DNA from: Artemia franciscana
Taxonomy: Eukaryota; Arthropoda; Branchiopoda; Anostraca; Artemiidae
Direction of reading: 5' to 3'
Assembly (NCBI RefSeq): GCF_032884065.1
Contig: NC_088880.1
Location: 36,572,827 to 36,636,826 of the forward strand
Length of the DNA: 64,000 bases
Both the position numbers and the translations under genes were made by a program. Below are positions 21,241-32,602 of this stretch, in pieces. The notes below the pieces were generated by a model, which was given only the letters and a program-made list of their open reading frames with translations, made no database searches and was not told the DNA's origin. Each line of letters opens with the position of its first letter. The stretch's first letter is position 1.

Positions 21241-22935
21241 ACTAAGAACAAGAGCTAAGAGCTCATATGGCACTTGTGACGAGGCGGGAAGAGCTAAGAG
21301 CAAAGAGATCATATGGTATGAGCTCTAACAAAATTCTGTGAATCAATAGATTGATTTAAAAAGGAAAATAAGAGGCTTACTGCTGGCCAGGATTTAAAAT
21401 AAGAGCTCTGAGTCACGATGTCCTTCTAAATATCAAAATTCATTAAGATCCGATCAGCCACTCGTAAGTTATAAATACCTAATTTTTCTAATTTTTCCTC
21501 TCCCTTTAGCCCCCCAGATGCTCGAATCTGGGAAAACGACTTTATCAAGTCAAATTGTGCAGCTCCCTGACACGCCTACCAATTTTCATCGTCCTAGCAC
21601 GTCCAGAAGCACCAAACTCGCCAAATCACTGAACCCCTCCCCCAACTCCTCCAAAGAGAGCGAATCCGGTGCGATTCTGTCAATAACGTATCAAGGACAT
21701 TTGTTTATTCTATCCACCAAGCTTCATCCCGATCCCTCCACTCCAAGTGTTTTTCCAACATTTCCCCTTCCAACTCCCACCAAAGTCAAAAGATCTGGTC
21801 GGGATTTGAAATAAGAGCTCTGAGACATGAATTCCTTCTAAAAATCAAATTTCATTAAGATCCGATCATCTATTCGTAAGATAAAACTACCCCAATTTTC
21901 CCGTTTTCCAAGAATTCCGGTTTCCCCCTCCAACTTTCCCCAATGTTACAGGATCTGGTCGGAACTTAAAATTAGCACTTTCAAGCACAAGCTCCTTCTA
22001 AATATCAAATTTCATTAAGATCTGGTCACCCTTTCGTAAGTTACAAATACCTCAATTTTCAAAATTACTCCCCTCCCAATTCCACCAAAGAGAGCAGATC
22101 CGGTCCGGTTTTGTCAGTCACGTATCTTACACAGGTTTCTATTCTTCCCATCCAGTTTCATCCTGATCTCACCGCTTTAAGTATTTTTTAAGATTTCCGG
22201 TCCCCCCAACTGTCCCTCCCCCCAATTACGCTTGATCCGGTTGAGATTTAAAATAAGAGATCTGAGTTACGAGTTACGAGGTCCTTCTAAATATGAAGTT
22301 TCATGAAGATCTGATCACTCCTACGTAAGTTAAAAATACATAATTTTTTCTTATTTTTCAGAATTAACCCCCCCCCCCCAATAGAGCGGATCCGTTCCAA
22401 TTATGTAAATCACGTATGTAAGACTTCTGCTTATTTTTCCCAGAAAGTTTCATCCCGATCCCTCCAATCTAAGCGTTTTCCATGATTTTAGGTTCCCCCA
22501 CCCCAAACTTCCCCCAATGCCACCAGATCCGGTCAGGATTTAAAATAAGTGTTTTGAGACACCATATCCTTCTAAATATCAAATTTCATTGAGATCCGAT
22601 CACCCGTTCGTAAGTTAAAAATCCCTCATTTTTTTCTAATTTTTTCAGAATTAACCCCTCCCCCAACTACCCCAAAGAGAGCGGATCCGTTCCGGTTATG
22701 TCAATCGTGTATCGAGGACTTGTGCTTATTTTTCCCACCAAGTTTCATCCCGATCCCTCCACTCTAAGTGTTTTCCAAGTTTTAGGTTTCCCCCTCCCCC
22801 CCCCCAATGTCACCAGATCCGGTCGGGATTTAAAATATCAGATCGTGTCTCAGAGCTCTGAGACACGATATTCTTCTAAATATCAAATTTCATTGAGATC
22901 CGATCAACCGTTCGTAAGTTAAAAATACCTCATTT
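21241..22935 (+). repeat. About 290-bp tandem family
   Basis: The marker cattaagatccgatcacccg(t)tcgtaag recurs at 21,444, 21,853, 22,012, 22,302, 22,588 and 22,890. Spacings of 286-302 bp are regular in the second half and irregular before. Each unit ends in a C-rich stretch (tccccctccaactcccccca) and holds aaaataagagctctgagaca. The opening part (21,241-21,600) is repeated at 45,260-45,580. Confidence 0.88.
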
Positions 22936-23180
22936 TTTTCTAATTTTTCAGAATTACAAACCAATAAAAACAGAAAAATATGTTAAGCGTGTCTGAGAAA
23001 GTTGAATATACCCAATAGTCCTGCTTCGGGCCCTCAATTTTATGTATAAAGAATCTTCGGAGAAAATTGGATGGAGATTGGCGTTGGGGAGAGGTGTGAG
23101 GCCTCATCCTCTGCCGTTCAATAGTAGAGGTGAAAATATTCATTTATGAGCATAATTTCAACCAGGCGCGTTACATCCAC
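22936..23180. other. Unassigned
   Basis: No repeat partner or coding motif recognised in this 245-bp stretch between two tandem arrays. Confidence 0.4.
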
Positions 23181-25690
23181 ATTTTTCATAGTTAGGGCAT
23201 TAGCGCTGCCTAAGCAAAGAGCGGTGTGGGCACAAGGTACTATTTATTTATTTATTTTTTTTGTTTAGACCAGTACATTTCGTATCGAAGGAATTGCCGT
23301 AGAAACATTAGAAAGGGCTAATTCGATTGAAAATTAAAAGGGCTAATGCCTTTTTTAATAGTCGAACTCCCCTGCCATACCCACCATTTCCCCAAACACA
23401 TTCAATAAAAATTTTGAGATAGCCGATTTTTTCAGCGTAATTTAAAGATCCAAAAATTATGTCTTTGAGGATGAAAAAACTACCCCCTCACACACACTGC
23501 CCTCAGGGCAATGTTTCTTAGCTATGCCCCTGGGTGCATTTAACGTTTATATAGAAAGGCTGATCGCATAAACTTCGGAGGAGGCTAATTGGATTGCTAA
23601 CCAGAAGTCTAAGTGCCCTTTTTGAGATTTAGAGTGATCGGGGGCCCATTTGTTGTCATAATAGCTTCAAAAAGATTCAATCGATTGAAAATTGAAAGGT
23701 TTAGTGCCCTTTTTGATAGTCAAAAGTGATTGGAGGGCAACTAACCTACCTCCCACGCCCACCGTTTTCCAAACCCGTCCAACTAAAACTATGCCATTTT
23801 GTTCACCGTAATTGAAAGGCCCGGAAATTATGTCTTTAAAAATGACAGCCCCCCCCCTACATCTCAAGGCAAGGGTTATAAGTTATGCCCTGGGGGCAAA
23901 TAACGTAAATATAGAAAAGATGATCGTAAAACCTCTGGAGAGGGCTCATTTGAATGGAAAACAGATGTTCTAGTACCTTTTTTAAGATTCAGAGTCATCG
24001 GAGGGTGGATGTCCCTCCACATACCTCGTATTTTCCCGAAATGCGTCTGATAAAAATTTTGGGATGGTCATTTGTTGTCATAGAAACTTCAAAAATTGCT
24101 CATTCGATTGAAAATTATAAGGACTAGCGGTTTTTAATTTTCGGAAATGATTGGAGGGCAACTAACCCCTCTCCCATGCCCACCATTTCTCCAAAAACAT
24201 CCAGTCAAAATTTTGAGATAGCCATTTTGTTCAACGTAGTTGAAAGGTCCGCAAATTCTCTTTTTTGGCGGACAGCCCCCTTACAGCCCTCAGGGAAGGG
24301 TTGTAAGTTATGCCCTGGGGAAGATAAGGCATATATACAAAGGATAATCGTATTAACTTTGGAGGGAGCTCATTGGATTGATAATCAGAAGTCCTAGTGA
24401 CCTTTTTAAGATTCAGAGTGATTAGAGGGTGGATACTCCCCCCTCCGACACCTCGTATTTTCTTAAAATACAACTGGTAGAAATTCTGAGGTGGCCATTT
24501 GTTGTCATAGAAACTTCGATAAAGGTTCATTCGATTGGAAATTGAAAGGTCTATTTTTTAATGGTCAAAGTGATAGGAGAACAAATAACACCCCTCCCAG
24601 GCCCACCATCCCAAACACATCGATTCGAAACTTTGAGACAGTCATTTTGCTCAATGTCAAAATTGCTCAAAACAGCTCATTTGATTGAAGATTGAAAGGG
24701 CTAGTGCCCTTTTTTAAAAGCCCAAATTGACTGAAGGGCTACTAATGCACCTCCCACGCCTACCATTTCCCCAAACACATTCAGTCAAAATTTTAAGATG
24801 GCCATTTTATTCAACGTAATTGAAAGGATTCGAAATTATGCCGTTGAAGATGACAACCCTACCCCACAGCCCTCAAGGGAAGGTAAGTTATGCCTGTGGT
24901 CATATAATGTATATAGAAAGAGTGATCGTATAAACTTCAGAACGGGCTCGTTGGATTGGTAACCAGAAGGTCTAGCCCTTTTTAAGATTCAAAGACATGA
25001 GAGGGTGGATTCCCCCCCCCTCACACCTCGTATTACCAAAACGAGTCCGATAGAAAATTTGAGATTACCATTTGTTGTCGAAATAACTTCGAAAACAGCT
25101 CATCCGATTGGAAATTGAGATTGCCAGCGCCCTTTTTAACAGCGGAAAGCAATTGGAGGGCAACTAAACACCCTCCCGTGCCCACCGTTTCCCCATACAC
25201 AGCCAATAAGAATTTTGAGATAACCATTTTGTTCAACGTAAAGGTCCAGAAATTATGTCTTTGAGGATGACAACTCCCCCACAACCCTCAGGGCAAGAGT
25301 TGTAAGTTATGCCTTGGGGGTATATAAAGTATACAGAAAGGGTAATAGTATAAGCTTCGGAGGGGCTCATTGGATTCGTAATCAAAAGTTCTAATGCCCT
25401 TTTTAAGGTTCAGAGTGATTGGAGGGTAGATAACCCCCCTCCCAACCTCGTATTTTCCCGTAATGAATCTGATATACTTTTTATAAGACCGTTTTTTGTC
25501 GTAGAAACTACAATAAATGCTCACTTGATTTGAAATTGAAAGGGCTAATGTCCTTTTTAAAAGTCAAAAGTGATTGGAGGGCACCAAGCCCCCCACCACG
25601 CCCATGTATTCCCAAAACACATCTAATCAAAATTTTGAGATAACTATTCTATTCAGTGTAGTTGAAAGGTCTCAAATTTGTCTTGAACAA
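23181..25690 (+). repeat. About 425-bp tandem array, six units
   Basis: The marker ttgaaagggctagtgccctttttt recurs near 23,330, 23,680, 24,105, 24,530, 24,685, 25,110 and 25,530. Full units of about 425 bp alternate with one shortened unit. Other shared blocks are ccaaacacattcagtcaaaa and gttgtaagttatgccctggg. Read on the opposite strand the units match the array at 60.1-61.4 kb, so both are one superfamily. Confidence 0.88.
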
Positions 25691-26034
25691 CCCCCATACT
25701 TTCTCAAGACCAGAACATAATTTATACTTTAATGAAAAATAAAAAATGGCTGTGGATTGTCAGTTTAGTATACATATACCGATATATATTCCTTCATTTT
25801 TTAACAATTTCGAATTTATTAAAGTTAAAAAAAAACGTTTTAGACGTATTTTGTTTATTTGAATTATATAATAAATAACCGAGTCAAATCAAAACCAGGA
25901 AAAATTAACATTAGTAAGGCTGATAACGCCAATGCCTTTTCAAGACAAGAACATAATTTGCACTTTACTGAAAAAAACACATTTCAAATATTTTCAGTTT
26001 CCTTTTACTTGCTTAAAATGTATTTACTAGATAT
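25691..26034. repeat. Foldback-family arm fragments
   Basis: About 25,690-25,745 and 25,880-25,995 (aaaattaacattagtaaggc, aagacaagaacataatttgc) match the left arm at 14,040-14,130 and 27,690-27,790. Confidence 0.6.
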
Positions 26035-26235
26035 ATGAAGGGGAAAGTTCTCCCTCCTGCACTCCAATTACATTACGAGTGTCTGGCGTCTTTTTTAAGA
26101 GTGACAAGAGATTGGAGGGGAATCAGCCCTTCTTTCAATCCCATTTATTTTGTAAACGCATCCAATCAAAATTTTGAGACAGCCATTTTGTTCAGCATAG
26201 TAGACGGTCCAGCAACTATGTCTTTAAGGATATTA
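26035..26235 (+). repeat. Stray 425-bp family unit
   Basis: gagtgacaagagattggagg, atcaaaattttgagacagcc and gtctttaaggat follow the order of the main array. The open frame at 26,035-26,274 runs across this repeat and is not a gene. Confidence 0.7.
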
Positions 26236-26472
26236 GGTATGTCAACCCCCCACAATTATGCAATTGGCTCATAATGCTTCAAAACTGAATTTTGCTTTAA
26301 AATAAATCAAAAGGCATTGTGTTAAATGGTTGCCGATAAGACACCTCAGCAGTATATCGAGAACGACTGGGGGTATCAATTTGAAACCTTTGGGGATACT
26401 GCTATTACTACCACCAAAAACAAAAAGAACAATAGGGAATTCTTTTCGCAAGACAGTGGGGCTGTAATTAAA

Positions 26473-27207
26473 ATGAATATTTGGCTCCTTTGTCCAAGGG
26501 CCGTCATCAGCAAAACATAAATATATAGAAAAAGAAAAACTTACAACAAGTTACGACCCATATAACCAAATCGAATAATAAAAAAAAAAAAAAAAAAAAA
26601 TCCCAGCATCCCTTCTTCAGCGAAGTTCAACCAGGACTAATAAATAAAGAGAGATGAAACGAGGCAATTCAGCAGCCATGTGTTTGTACATCCTAGCCAC
26701 AAAATACTTCTTTGAAGAATCCACCATTATTAGCAATACCTAGGTATAAAGCAGGTAGTTCTAGAAGCAATTGAAATCAGACTTAAGATTAATAATAATA
26801 TTTCCGTAAATAAGGATTTGGGAGAATATTCACTAAATGCTCCATACACAAATTTAATTGAAAACGATCTTACAAAATATTAAAAAAAAACAGAAGATAT
26901 TAACAAAGAACCAGTCACAAATAGACCTTTGAGTTCAGCTGCCAAAAAAGCAAGATTGGTACTAAAAACGTGTTAATAATCAAACTCCTTTCATTTCATT
27001 TAATTGCCTCTTTTCATCTCACTTTATTTTTCAGCGCTGGTTGAACTTCGTTGAAGTAAGGGTGCTGGGACTGTTAAAAAAAAAACATTTTAGTTATATT
27101 GGTAATATCTTTCTTCTTCTATCTTTCTTCGTAAGTTTTTCTTTTTCTATATATTTATGTTTTGCCGAGGACAGCCCTTGGACATAGTGCTTAAATATTC
27201 ATTGAAA
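26473..27207. mobile_element. 735-bp element with about 215-bp inverted arms
   Basis: Bases 26,473-26,690 and 26,990-27,207 are reverse complements with scattered differences. They share aatgaatattt, tgtccaagggc, gcaaaacataaatatatag, aaaaagaaaaacttac and cgaagttcaaccag. Between them lie 300 bp in which the plus strand shows NAPYTNLIENDLTKY and NRPLSSAAKKARLVL, interrupted by a stop. Just upstream, 26,326-26,520 encodes TPQQYIENDWGYQFETFGDT in an intact 64-codon frame that runs into the left arm. I do not recognise these proteins. The long arms suggest a foldback or MITE-like element that captured a gene fragment, or a gene fragment lying between two inverted insertions. Confidence 0.7.
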
Positions 27208-27800
27208 TATTAGATTGAAATATTCATTGAAATATATGAAATATTAGATTTCCAAAAGAGTGTAAAGAGTGAAAAGAGTGTAAGTGTATCCAGGTTGTTA
27301 AAGAGCATATATAGAATCTCTTAGGAATGATATCAAGTTTTATTTTGTAGGTTAACTTCAGAAGCTATAAAATTAAAATAAAAAAACACTGTCTGTGTCA
27401 GGATTAAAACATACAAATAGAAACCCAAGCTAAGGATTCTTATAGTCAAGCTAAGGATCACAATATTTTTTTTCCATGAAAAAGACTATGTCTATAAGAA
27501 ACCTACAGATATTAATTAAAAAAACTTCTTCCACAAGATAAGTTTTTCAAAGAAAAGTAAAGAACTCCATTGAGCCAAGAAAAAGTGAAAATAAAGTCAA
27601 GCAATTTTCACTGCATAAAGCTACCACAAATTATAATCATTGAATAAATGAAACTATAAATGAACAGAAATTACAATAAATAGCCGTGTCACACTCAAAA
27701 TAAGTAACAATTAACATGGGTAGGACTGATAAACCCGTATGCCTTCTCAAGACAAGAACACAAATTGTGCTTTACTGAATACAAAATATGTTTGAAATGC
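27208..27800 (+). repeat. Foldback-family left arm, solo
   Basis: About 27,470-27,790 (ccatgaaaaagactatgtct, aaagaactccattgagccaa, acaattaacatgggtaggac) matches 13,828-14,120 with many substitutions. No right arm follows. The short stretch 27,208-27,440 has no feature beyond a few copies of gaaatattcattgaaatat. Confidence 0.65.
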
Positions 27801-28462
27801 TTTCATCTTTCTTGCTTTCATAACTGAAAAATTATCAAAACCTTAACGAAGAAATGTCAGTATATGTCAACTTAAAGAAGAATCCCCAGTAATTTGTTAG
27901 TTTAAAAAAACAAATTTGAAAAAGTTTTTAAAAATATTTATATTAAAAAGAGGCGATTATGAAGTCTCTGTTTTATAAATTTTATTTTGTTTAATTTGAA
28001 ACCCTTTCACATTGAGAAGGGCACATCATTTTATTCATGGAGGCACATCTCCTGGGCTTTTCAATTTCCATCTTTCTTTTTAATGTGAACCTTACTGTAT
28101 TATCATATACAAGTTGACTTAACACACGATTGACGTCACATGTGGTAGGATTTGTCTATGGTGAAAGAATCAGATGAGCAATAAAGATTTTGTCTTGCAA
28201 AACACAGAAAATGACTAAGAAGGAACTAAGCAAATGAATCTCCTGCACACACACAAAAAAATTTAATACTCACAAAACCAATTACCGCGATACAGACTAC
28301 CTCTAGCCAACCCATTACCGTAGACCAATACAAAAGTTGTTGAATTTTATGGACCCTTTGGTTAATACGGCTTTAAAGGCAACGCAATAAGGCAACGCAA
28401 TTCATTAGTAGTTTTAAGTTCAGCCAACAATTAACAGCTATGCTACTTAGATAATTTCCTTA
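27801..28462. other. Unassigned single-copy-looking sequence
   Basis: No repeat partner in the window and no long open frame. It precedes the candidate exon at 28,463. Confidence 0.4.
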
Positions 28463-28648
28463 GTTCATAAATGTATGATGATAATATACCAAGTATTTGC
28501 ATAGATTTTGGAAAGGAAAGAATTCACTTAATAGAACCAAATTGCTACAAGAAGAAAACTATGGAAACTGTTAAGAAAAAAATAGCTTCTGTTAGTTCTC
28601 AGTCGGCACGTTCAGTATGTAAAATTGGATCAAGCGGTTATCTATCAG
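28463..28648 (+). CDS. Candidate host exon, unknown protein
   Basis: A 60-codon frame begins with ATG at 28,471 (MYDDNIPSICIDFGKERIHL) and stays open to 28,653. It is preceded by a possible 3' splice site (atttccttag, ending 28,462) and ends next to a good 5' splice site (atcagG|GTAAGAA near 28,649). The protein is lysine-rich with VKKKIASVSSQSARSVCKIG and has no domain I recognise. Unlike most frames nearby it has no repeat partner. It could be an internal or first exon of a host gene whose other exons lie outside the window, or a chance frame. No expression signal can be judged from sequence alone. Confidence 0.28.
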
Positions 28649-28790
28649 GGTAAGAAATTTTGCCTATGGTCAAGCATATATCACATTAAGCAGATTGTGA
28701 TCTTTAGAAGGATTGCAAATTAAAGAACGGGACTGTGACAACCTTCCAGGAAAAATACTTTGCAACAAAGAACCGAAAAACGAAATATAT

Positions 28791-29201
28791 ACAATCTGGA
28801 ATTACAAAACTCAAAATTAAATATTATTGGTAACACTTTTGGTTTATTCTCTCTTGTTTCACCCACTGATTTTCTTCATTTTTTTTCTTTGATTCAGTAT
28901 TATTTCTGTTTCTTTACTTTTTTCTATGTTTGTTAATTGTTTTTTTTTCCAATCTGTTTTTCCTGGACGGTCATATAGATTTACGGCCAATAGCTGCAAC
29001 CTAGTAAAAAATAAAGCAGGGTCAATAGTAATCAACAATTAGAACATGAGTTTAAAGAACTGTCAAGTAGGAAATACTGTCATTTGTAGCTGATTCAGCA
29101 ATGGTTACAATTATTTTGATTGGTCATAAAAACAAAATGTTATTTTTGAAACAAATCTGTAGGAATTTCGAAAAACAGCCTGAAATTCTTCGACAATGGT
29201 G
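28791..29201 (+). repeat. 411-bp direct repeat, copy 1
   Basis: From acaatctggaattacaaaac to gaaattcttcgacaatggtg, this block is repeated at 31,251-31,661 with the same length and roughly 88-90 percent identity by eye. It contains tagctgcaacctagtaaaaa. Copy 2 directly follows a retrotransposon coding region, so the block is best read as that family's 3' untranslated region. Copy 1 would then be the tail of an otherwise lost copy. Confidence 0.85.
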
Positions 29202-29224
29202 CCTTGAAAAAAATTACTTATTTT

Positions 29225-29350
29225 CTCATTATTCTTTTTAATAATACTAGAAAATCCTGCGCCCCCTTCATGGAAGGTCTCTTCCCTCATGATAAATTAC
29301 TCCATGGAAAGATCTTCCAACGAGACCCCTACCTCCGACAAATCGCGCCA
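29225..29350 (+). repeat. Fragment of the CTTTAGCG element
   Basis: aatactagaaaatcctgcgc and ctccatggaaagatcttcc match 59,200-59,275 and 40,050-40,115. The short open frames across it are not genes. Confidence 0.75.
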
Positions 29351-29359
29351 AAGGTATGC

Positions 29360-31250
29360 CTCTCCTACCTTTGTGATTGCTGGTGACTTTAACCAAACAG
29401 CAGTGGGCTTCCAGTGTCTTGAATTTGCGGCAATTCGTCGTAATACTGACCCATCAGTGTCAGCATATTTGACTTGATCTTAACGAGCCTTAGTGACTTT
29501 TATGATGCACCGCGGTCCTCTCCAGAATTCTGCAGAACCTTGCCAGAATTGGAGAGTTATATTATTATTATTGGAGTTATTTCATAATTTTCTGGGTAGC
29601 AAATTTAGCCAGCCCCAAAACCGAAAATGTTGAAACTACTATAATACCATTAACAAGAGATTTGATTTCTTCATTCGGTCGTTGGATCGGCAAATACAAT
29701 TTTGATAACATTTGATCCGAGCCGTACATCCACTTCAAGTCAGTAGGCTAGACAGCCAACTTCAGGAGAAGTTCCATGCTGGACTCCCGACTAATTACTG
29801 GTACAGATACTGATAAACCATGGATCACAAGTGACGTCAAGGACTTCATTTAGACTCGCAGCCACTTTCACAGCAACGGCGATTCAGTTGTTTCAGCCAA
29901 GTTACCGAGCCATATTGTCAAACTGAATTGGTGAGTGGAGAGATAATTTGTAAAAGATAAAATTATACCCTTACTTACGACAGATCTAGACAAATGGCAT
30001 TAGTCAGCAAAAAGATTTGCTGGTGAAATGACACCCAGGGCCTTAAGGGCATTAAAGAGGATGGTACCTTGCTATCGGCGAAGGAAGTGAACTCATTTTT
30101 TGTTGGCAGCTGTACCGCTTTTCTGTCAGTCACCGGTCCATAAATTGAATCTCTCCTTATTGAAGGAGAGATTAATAACTTAGGTGAAATTTCTGAGTTG
30201 GCTGTTAACAAGGAACTTCAGAAGCTGAATAAGAACTGTGCGTCCTACACTGGTGAGCTACCTTTAAAGTTGTTACGTGAATTCCCTTTTTCCTTGTCAA
30301 GTCACTCGCCTCCATTTTTAACCGGTATTTCCTAAAGCTAGTACCGAGATATTAATCAGAAGAGAGCGTAAGTTCGCGTCATACCTAAAGTGAAAGTTCT
30401 CAAATCTTGAAACCAACTCCAACCTATCTCAATAACCCTGATATTGTAAAAGGTAGCAGAAACACTTATTCACCATGAGGTAATGTCACAGGTTTCTCCT
30501 TCTCTTGACCTAGATCAGTACCTATTCTTGAAAGGAGGCAGCACAACTGCTTAGTTAGTGAGAATCCATCACCTCATTATCGAGTGACTTGACTGTGGAA
30601 GTGTGATTGTGATATTCTCCTTGTAGATTACCAAAAAACCTTTTATTTTATTCACCAATTTCATAGCTATGAAAAATTTAGGCGTAATGAGAGTGTGCAA
30701 ACATAATCTCCTTGAAATGATCTTTTTTTTTTGTAAGACCGTTTCCAGTGCCTAGAGCCTAGTTTCCACAGCCTTTTCCCTAAAGATACCTACTCCGAAT
30801 GGGCTGAGCTCACGTGTAGTGCTCCACAAGGCGCAAAACTTGTTTAGCTGCTTTTATTTATAGCTGTTATAAACTTTGTCCTTTCTGAATTTGAGGACGG
30901 ATTTAAGTACGTAGATGAAACGTCAGCTCTTCTGAAATATCTAATTTAAAACATTAAGGTGGCTCCCCAGTTCTGCGATACAATGATGAGCGATTTTAAA
31001 GACCAATGTACAATCAACAGCCTTCCAATCAAAGAAGAAAAAACCAAAATCCTTCGCTTTAATCTTCTTAAGAGGCACTTTGTCAGTCCTCCTCCTTATC
31101 CTAGTGTATCTTCGGCTCTTATTTACGGTGTCACTTTTAGCAGCTACTGCTCGTTTATCATTCATGTTGATGCAATCATTGAAAAGGCGAATGGTGCGAT
31201 GCATACCCTTATCTTGCTACGTCGTTGAAGAAGCGAAAAAGGAGATTCAA
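29360..31250 (+). pseudogene. Heavily decayed LINE: endonuclease to reverse transcriptase
   Basis: The endonuclease motif appears as FVIAGDFNQTAVGF, with GDFN at 29,382-29,393. A linker with KPWITSDVKDFI and THFHSN-like residues follows near 29,815. A later segment has FAGEMTPRALRALK and VNKELQKLNKNCASYTGELP (30,200-30,270). The reverse transcriptase core shows SAPQGAKL (about 30,818) and then FKYVDETSALLKYL, with YVDE at 30,908-30,919 where YxDD is expected. The last open stretch (30,959-31,228) ends in GAMHTLILLRR. Frameshifts and stops separate every block, so this is an old copy of a CR1/Jockey-like LINE. The 3' region continues into the 411-bp block. Confidence 0.78.
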
Positions 31251-31661
31251 ACAATCTGGAGTTACAAGGCTCAAAACTAAATATTATCGGCAGCACTTTT
31301 GGTTTATTCTCTCTTGTTTCACGCTCTGATTGTCTTCATTATTATCTTTGTGTCAGTTTTAGTTCTCTTTCCCTACTGTTTTTTCTATGTTTGTTCATTA
31401 TTTTTTTTCCCCGATGTGTTTTTCCTGGACAGCCATAGAGACTTACGGTCAATAGCTGCAACCTAGTAAAAAATAAATCGGGTCAATAGTAACCAACAAT
31501 TAGAAAACGAGTTTAAAAATCTGTCAAGTGGGAATTATTGTCACTTATAGCTGATTGAAGAATGGCTACTATTATTTTGATTGGTCATAAAAAAAAATGT
31601 TACTTTTGAAACAAATTTGTAGGAATTTTGAAAAACAGCCTGAAATTCTTCGACAATGGTG
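31251..31661 (+). repeat. 411-bp direct repeat, copy 2 (LINE 3' region)
   Basis: Partner of 28,791-29,201, offset exactly 2,460 bp. It directly follows the LINE coding remnant and ends at cgacaatggtg, where homology to copy 1 stops. Confidence 0.85.
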
Positions 31662-31966
31662 TCAGATCAACTTGAAAATTACACCATTAAAACTCTCATC
31701 GCGCGCAATAGCAATTGTACGCTTAATGCTTGCGAAATGTCATTACAATGCTGAATGTTGAAAAATAGAACTATGTTTAATTTAACTGTAATTCTTATCT
31801 CTTAGAAACAAAATCGTAATACAGAAAATATATCACCAATAAGAATTCAACAAAATCGGTATTTGAAAGAAATTAGCTCCACTTAGCTTTTTTTTACGAG
31901 GGATTAGTAGAAAGAGCCATTAGAATGAACTCTTCTTGTAAAAATAGTTAATTTTGTTAAGTAAAA
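31662..31966 (+). other. Unassigned, upstream of the 31,967 open frame
   Basis: About 300 AT-rich bases with no repeat partner. They may hold the promoter and 5' leader of the following frame; I see no firm TATA box or start motif. Confidence 0.35.
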
Positions 31967-32602
31967 ATGAAAAACACATCTGTAGCTCTAATGTCTTCTG
32001 CGGCATCTATCACAGCCGTTTATTACTTTGAACGGAAGAAAGGCTACGCCATTCTAGATTCTATTGAAGTTCTTTGGAATAAAGTCAAAGAAGGTTTCCA
32101 AGCTTCCAGGGCTGTTTTATTAGAGCCGTCACTGCATAAATTCAATTACCCAGATGAGGACCGACCTCAACAAGAAAACAAAGTTGAAGAAGACTTAAAT
32201 ATAGAAAATCCTAACGCAGACAAGGAAAAAAGCAAGCAGGTGATCATAAATGAAACGAAGGATGCTGAAAAGTTGGTCAAAGTAGTAATTAGTGATAAAA
32301 AAGGTTTTAACACTGATGAACGCTTGGAGCTAGAAAAAGTTGAAGAAAAAAGCAAGCAAGAAATGAAAAACAACGCTGAAAAAGATTTGGACCTACAAAA
32401 CATTGATCCATATATTTTACCCTCTTCTCGTCCATCAGCTTCTCAGCTTTCCAATGAGCAGTCATCCTCTCAAGCCAAAAAATTTTCTCAACGTTGGCTA
32501 AAAGAAATTGGAGGCGAAAAAGGTAAACAATGGTGCAGGAAATTTATAATCAAAAATATCTTCAAAAAAAGAAGTCAGTTCATGCTCAGGCTACCAAACT
32601 AG
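31967..32602 (+). CDS. Unknown 211-residue charged protein
   Basis: The longest open frame here that does not look like a transposon or satellite. The start at 31,967 is preceded by A-rich sequence (taagtaaaaatg). Residues 5-20 (SVALMSSAASITAVYY) are mildly hydrophobic and could be a membrane or mitochondrial anchor. A helix-like stretch follows, then about 100 residues rich in Glu and Lys with a repeated EEKSKQ/KEKSKQ word, and a basic C-terminus (WCRKFIIKNIFKKRS). The frame stops at TAG (32,600-32,602) and then stays open for 57 more codons to 32,776 (see findings). It has no recognised domain. It may be a host single-exon gene, an exon or a processed pseudogene. Confidence 0.5.
   Translation: MKNTSVALMSSAASITAVYYFERKKGYAILDSIEVLWNKVKEGFQASRAVLLEPSLHKFNYPDEDRPQQENKVEEDLNIENPNADKEKSKQVIINETKDAEKLVKVVISDKKGFNTDERLELEKVEEKSKQEMKNNAEKDLDLQNIDPYILPSSRPSASQLSNEQSSSQAKKFSQRWLKEIGGEKGKQWCRKFIIKNIFKKRSQFMLRLPN

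Noticed and set aside
30941-31204. 87-codon minus-strand frame
   Set aside because: It is antisense to the LINE reverse transcriptase remnant with YVDE and ends inside it.
28791-31661. LTR retrotransposon flanked by 411-bp long terminal repeats
   Set aside because: The interior has a LINE-type endonuclease and reverse transcriptase and no protease, RNase H or retroviral integrase. The repeats lack TG...CA ends and a primer-binding site.
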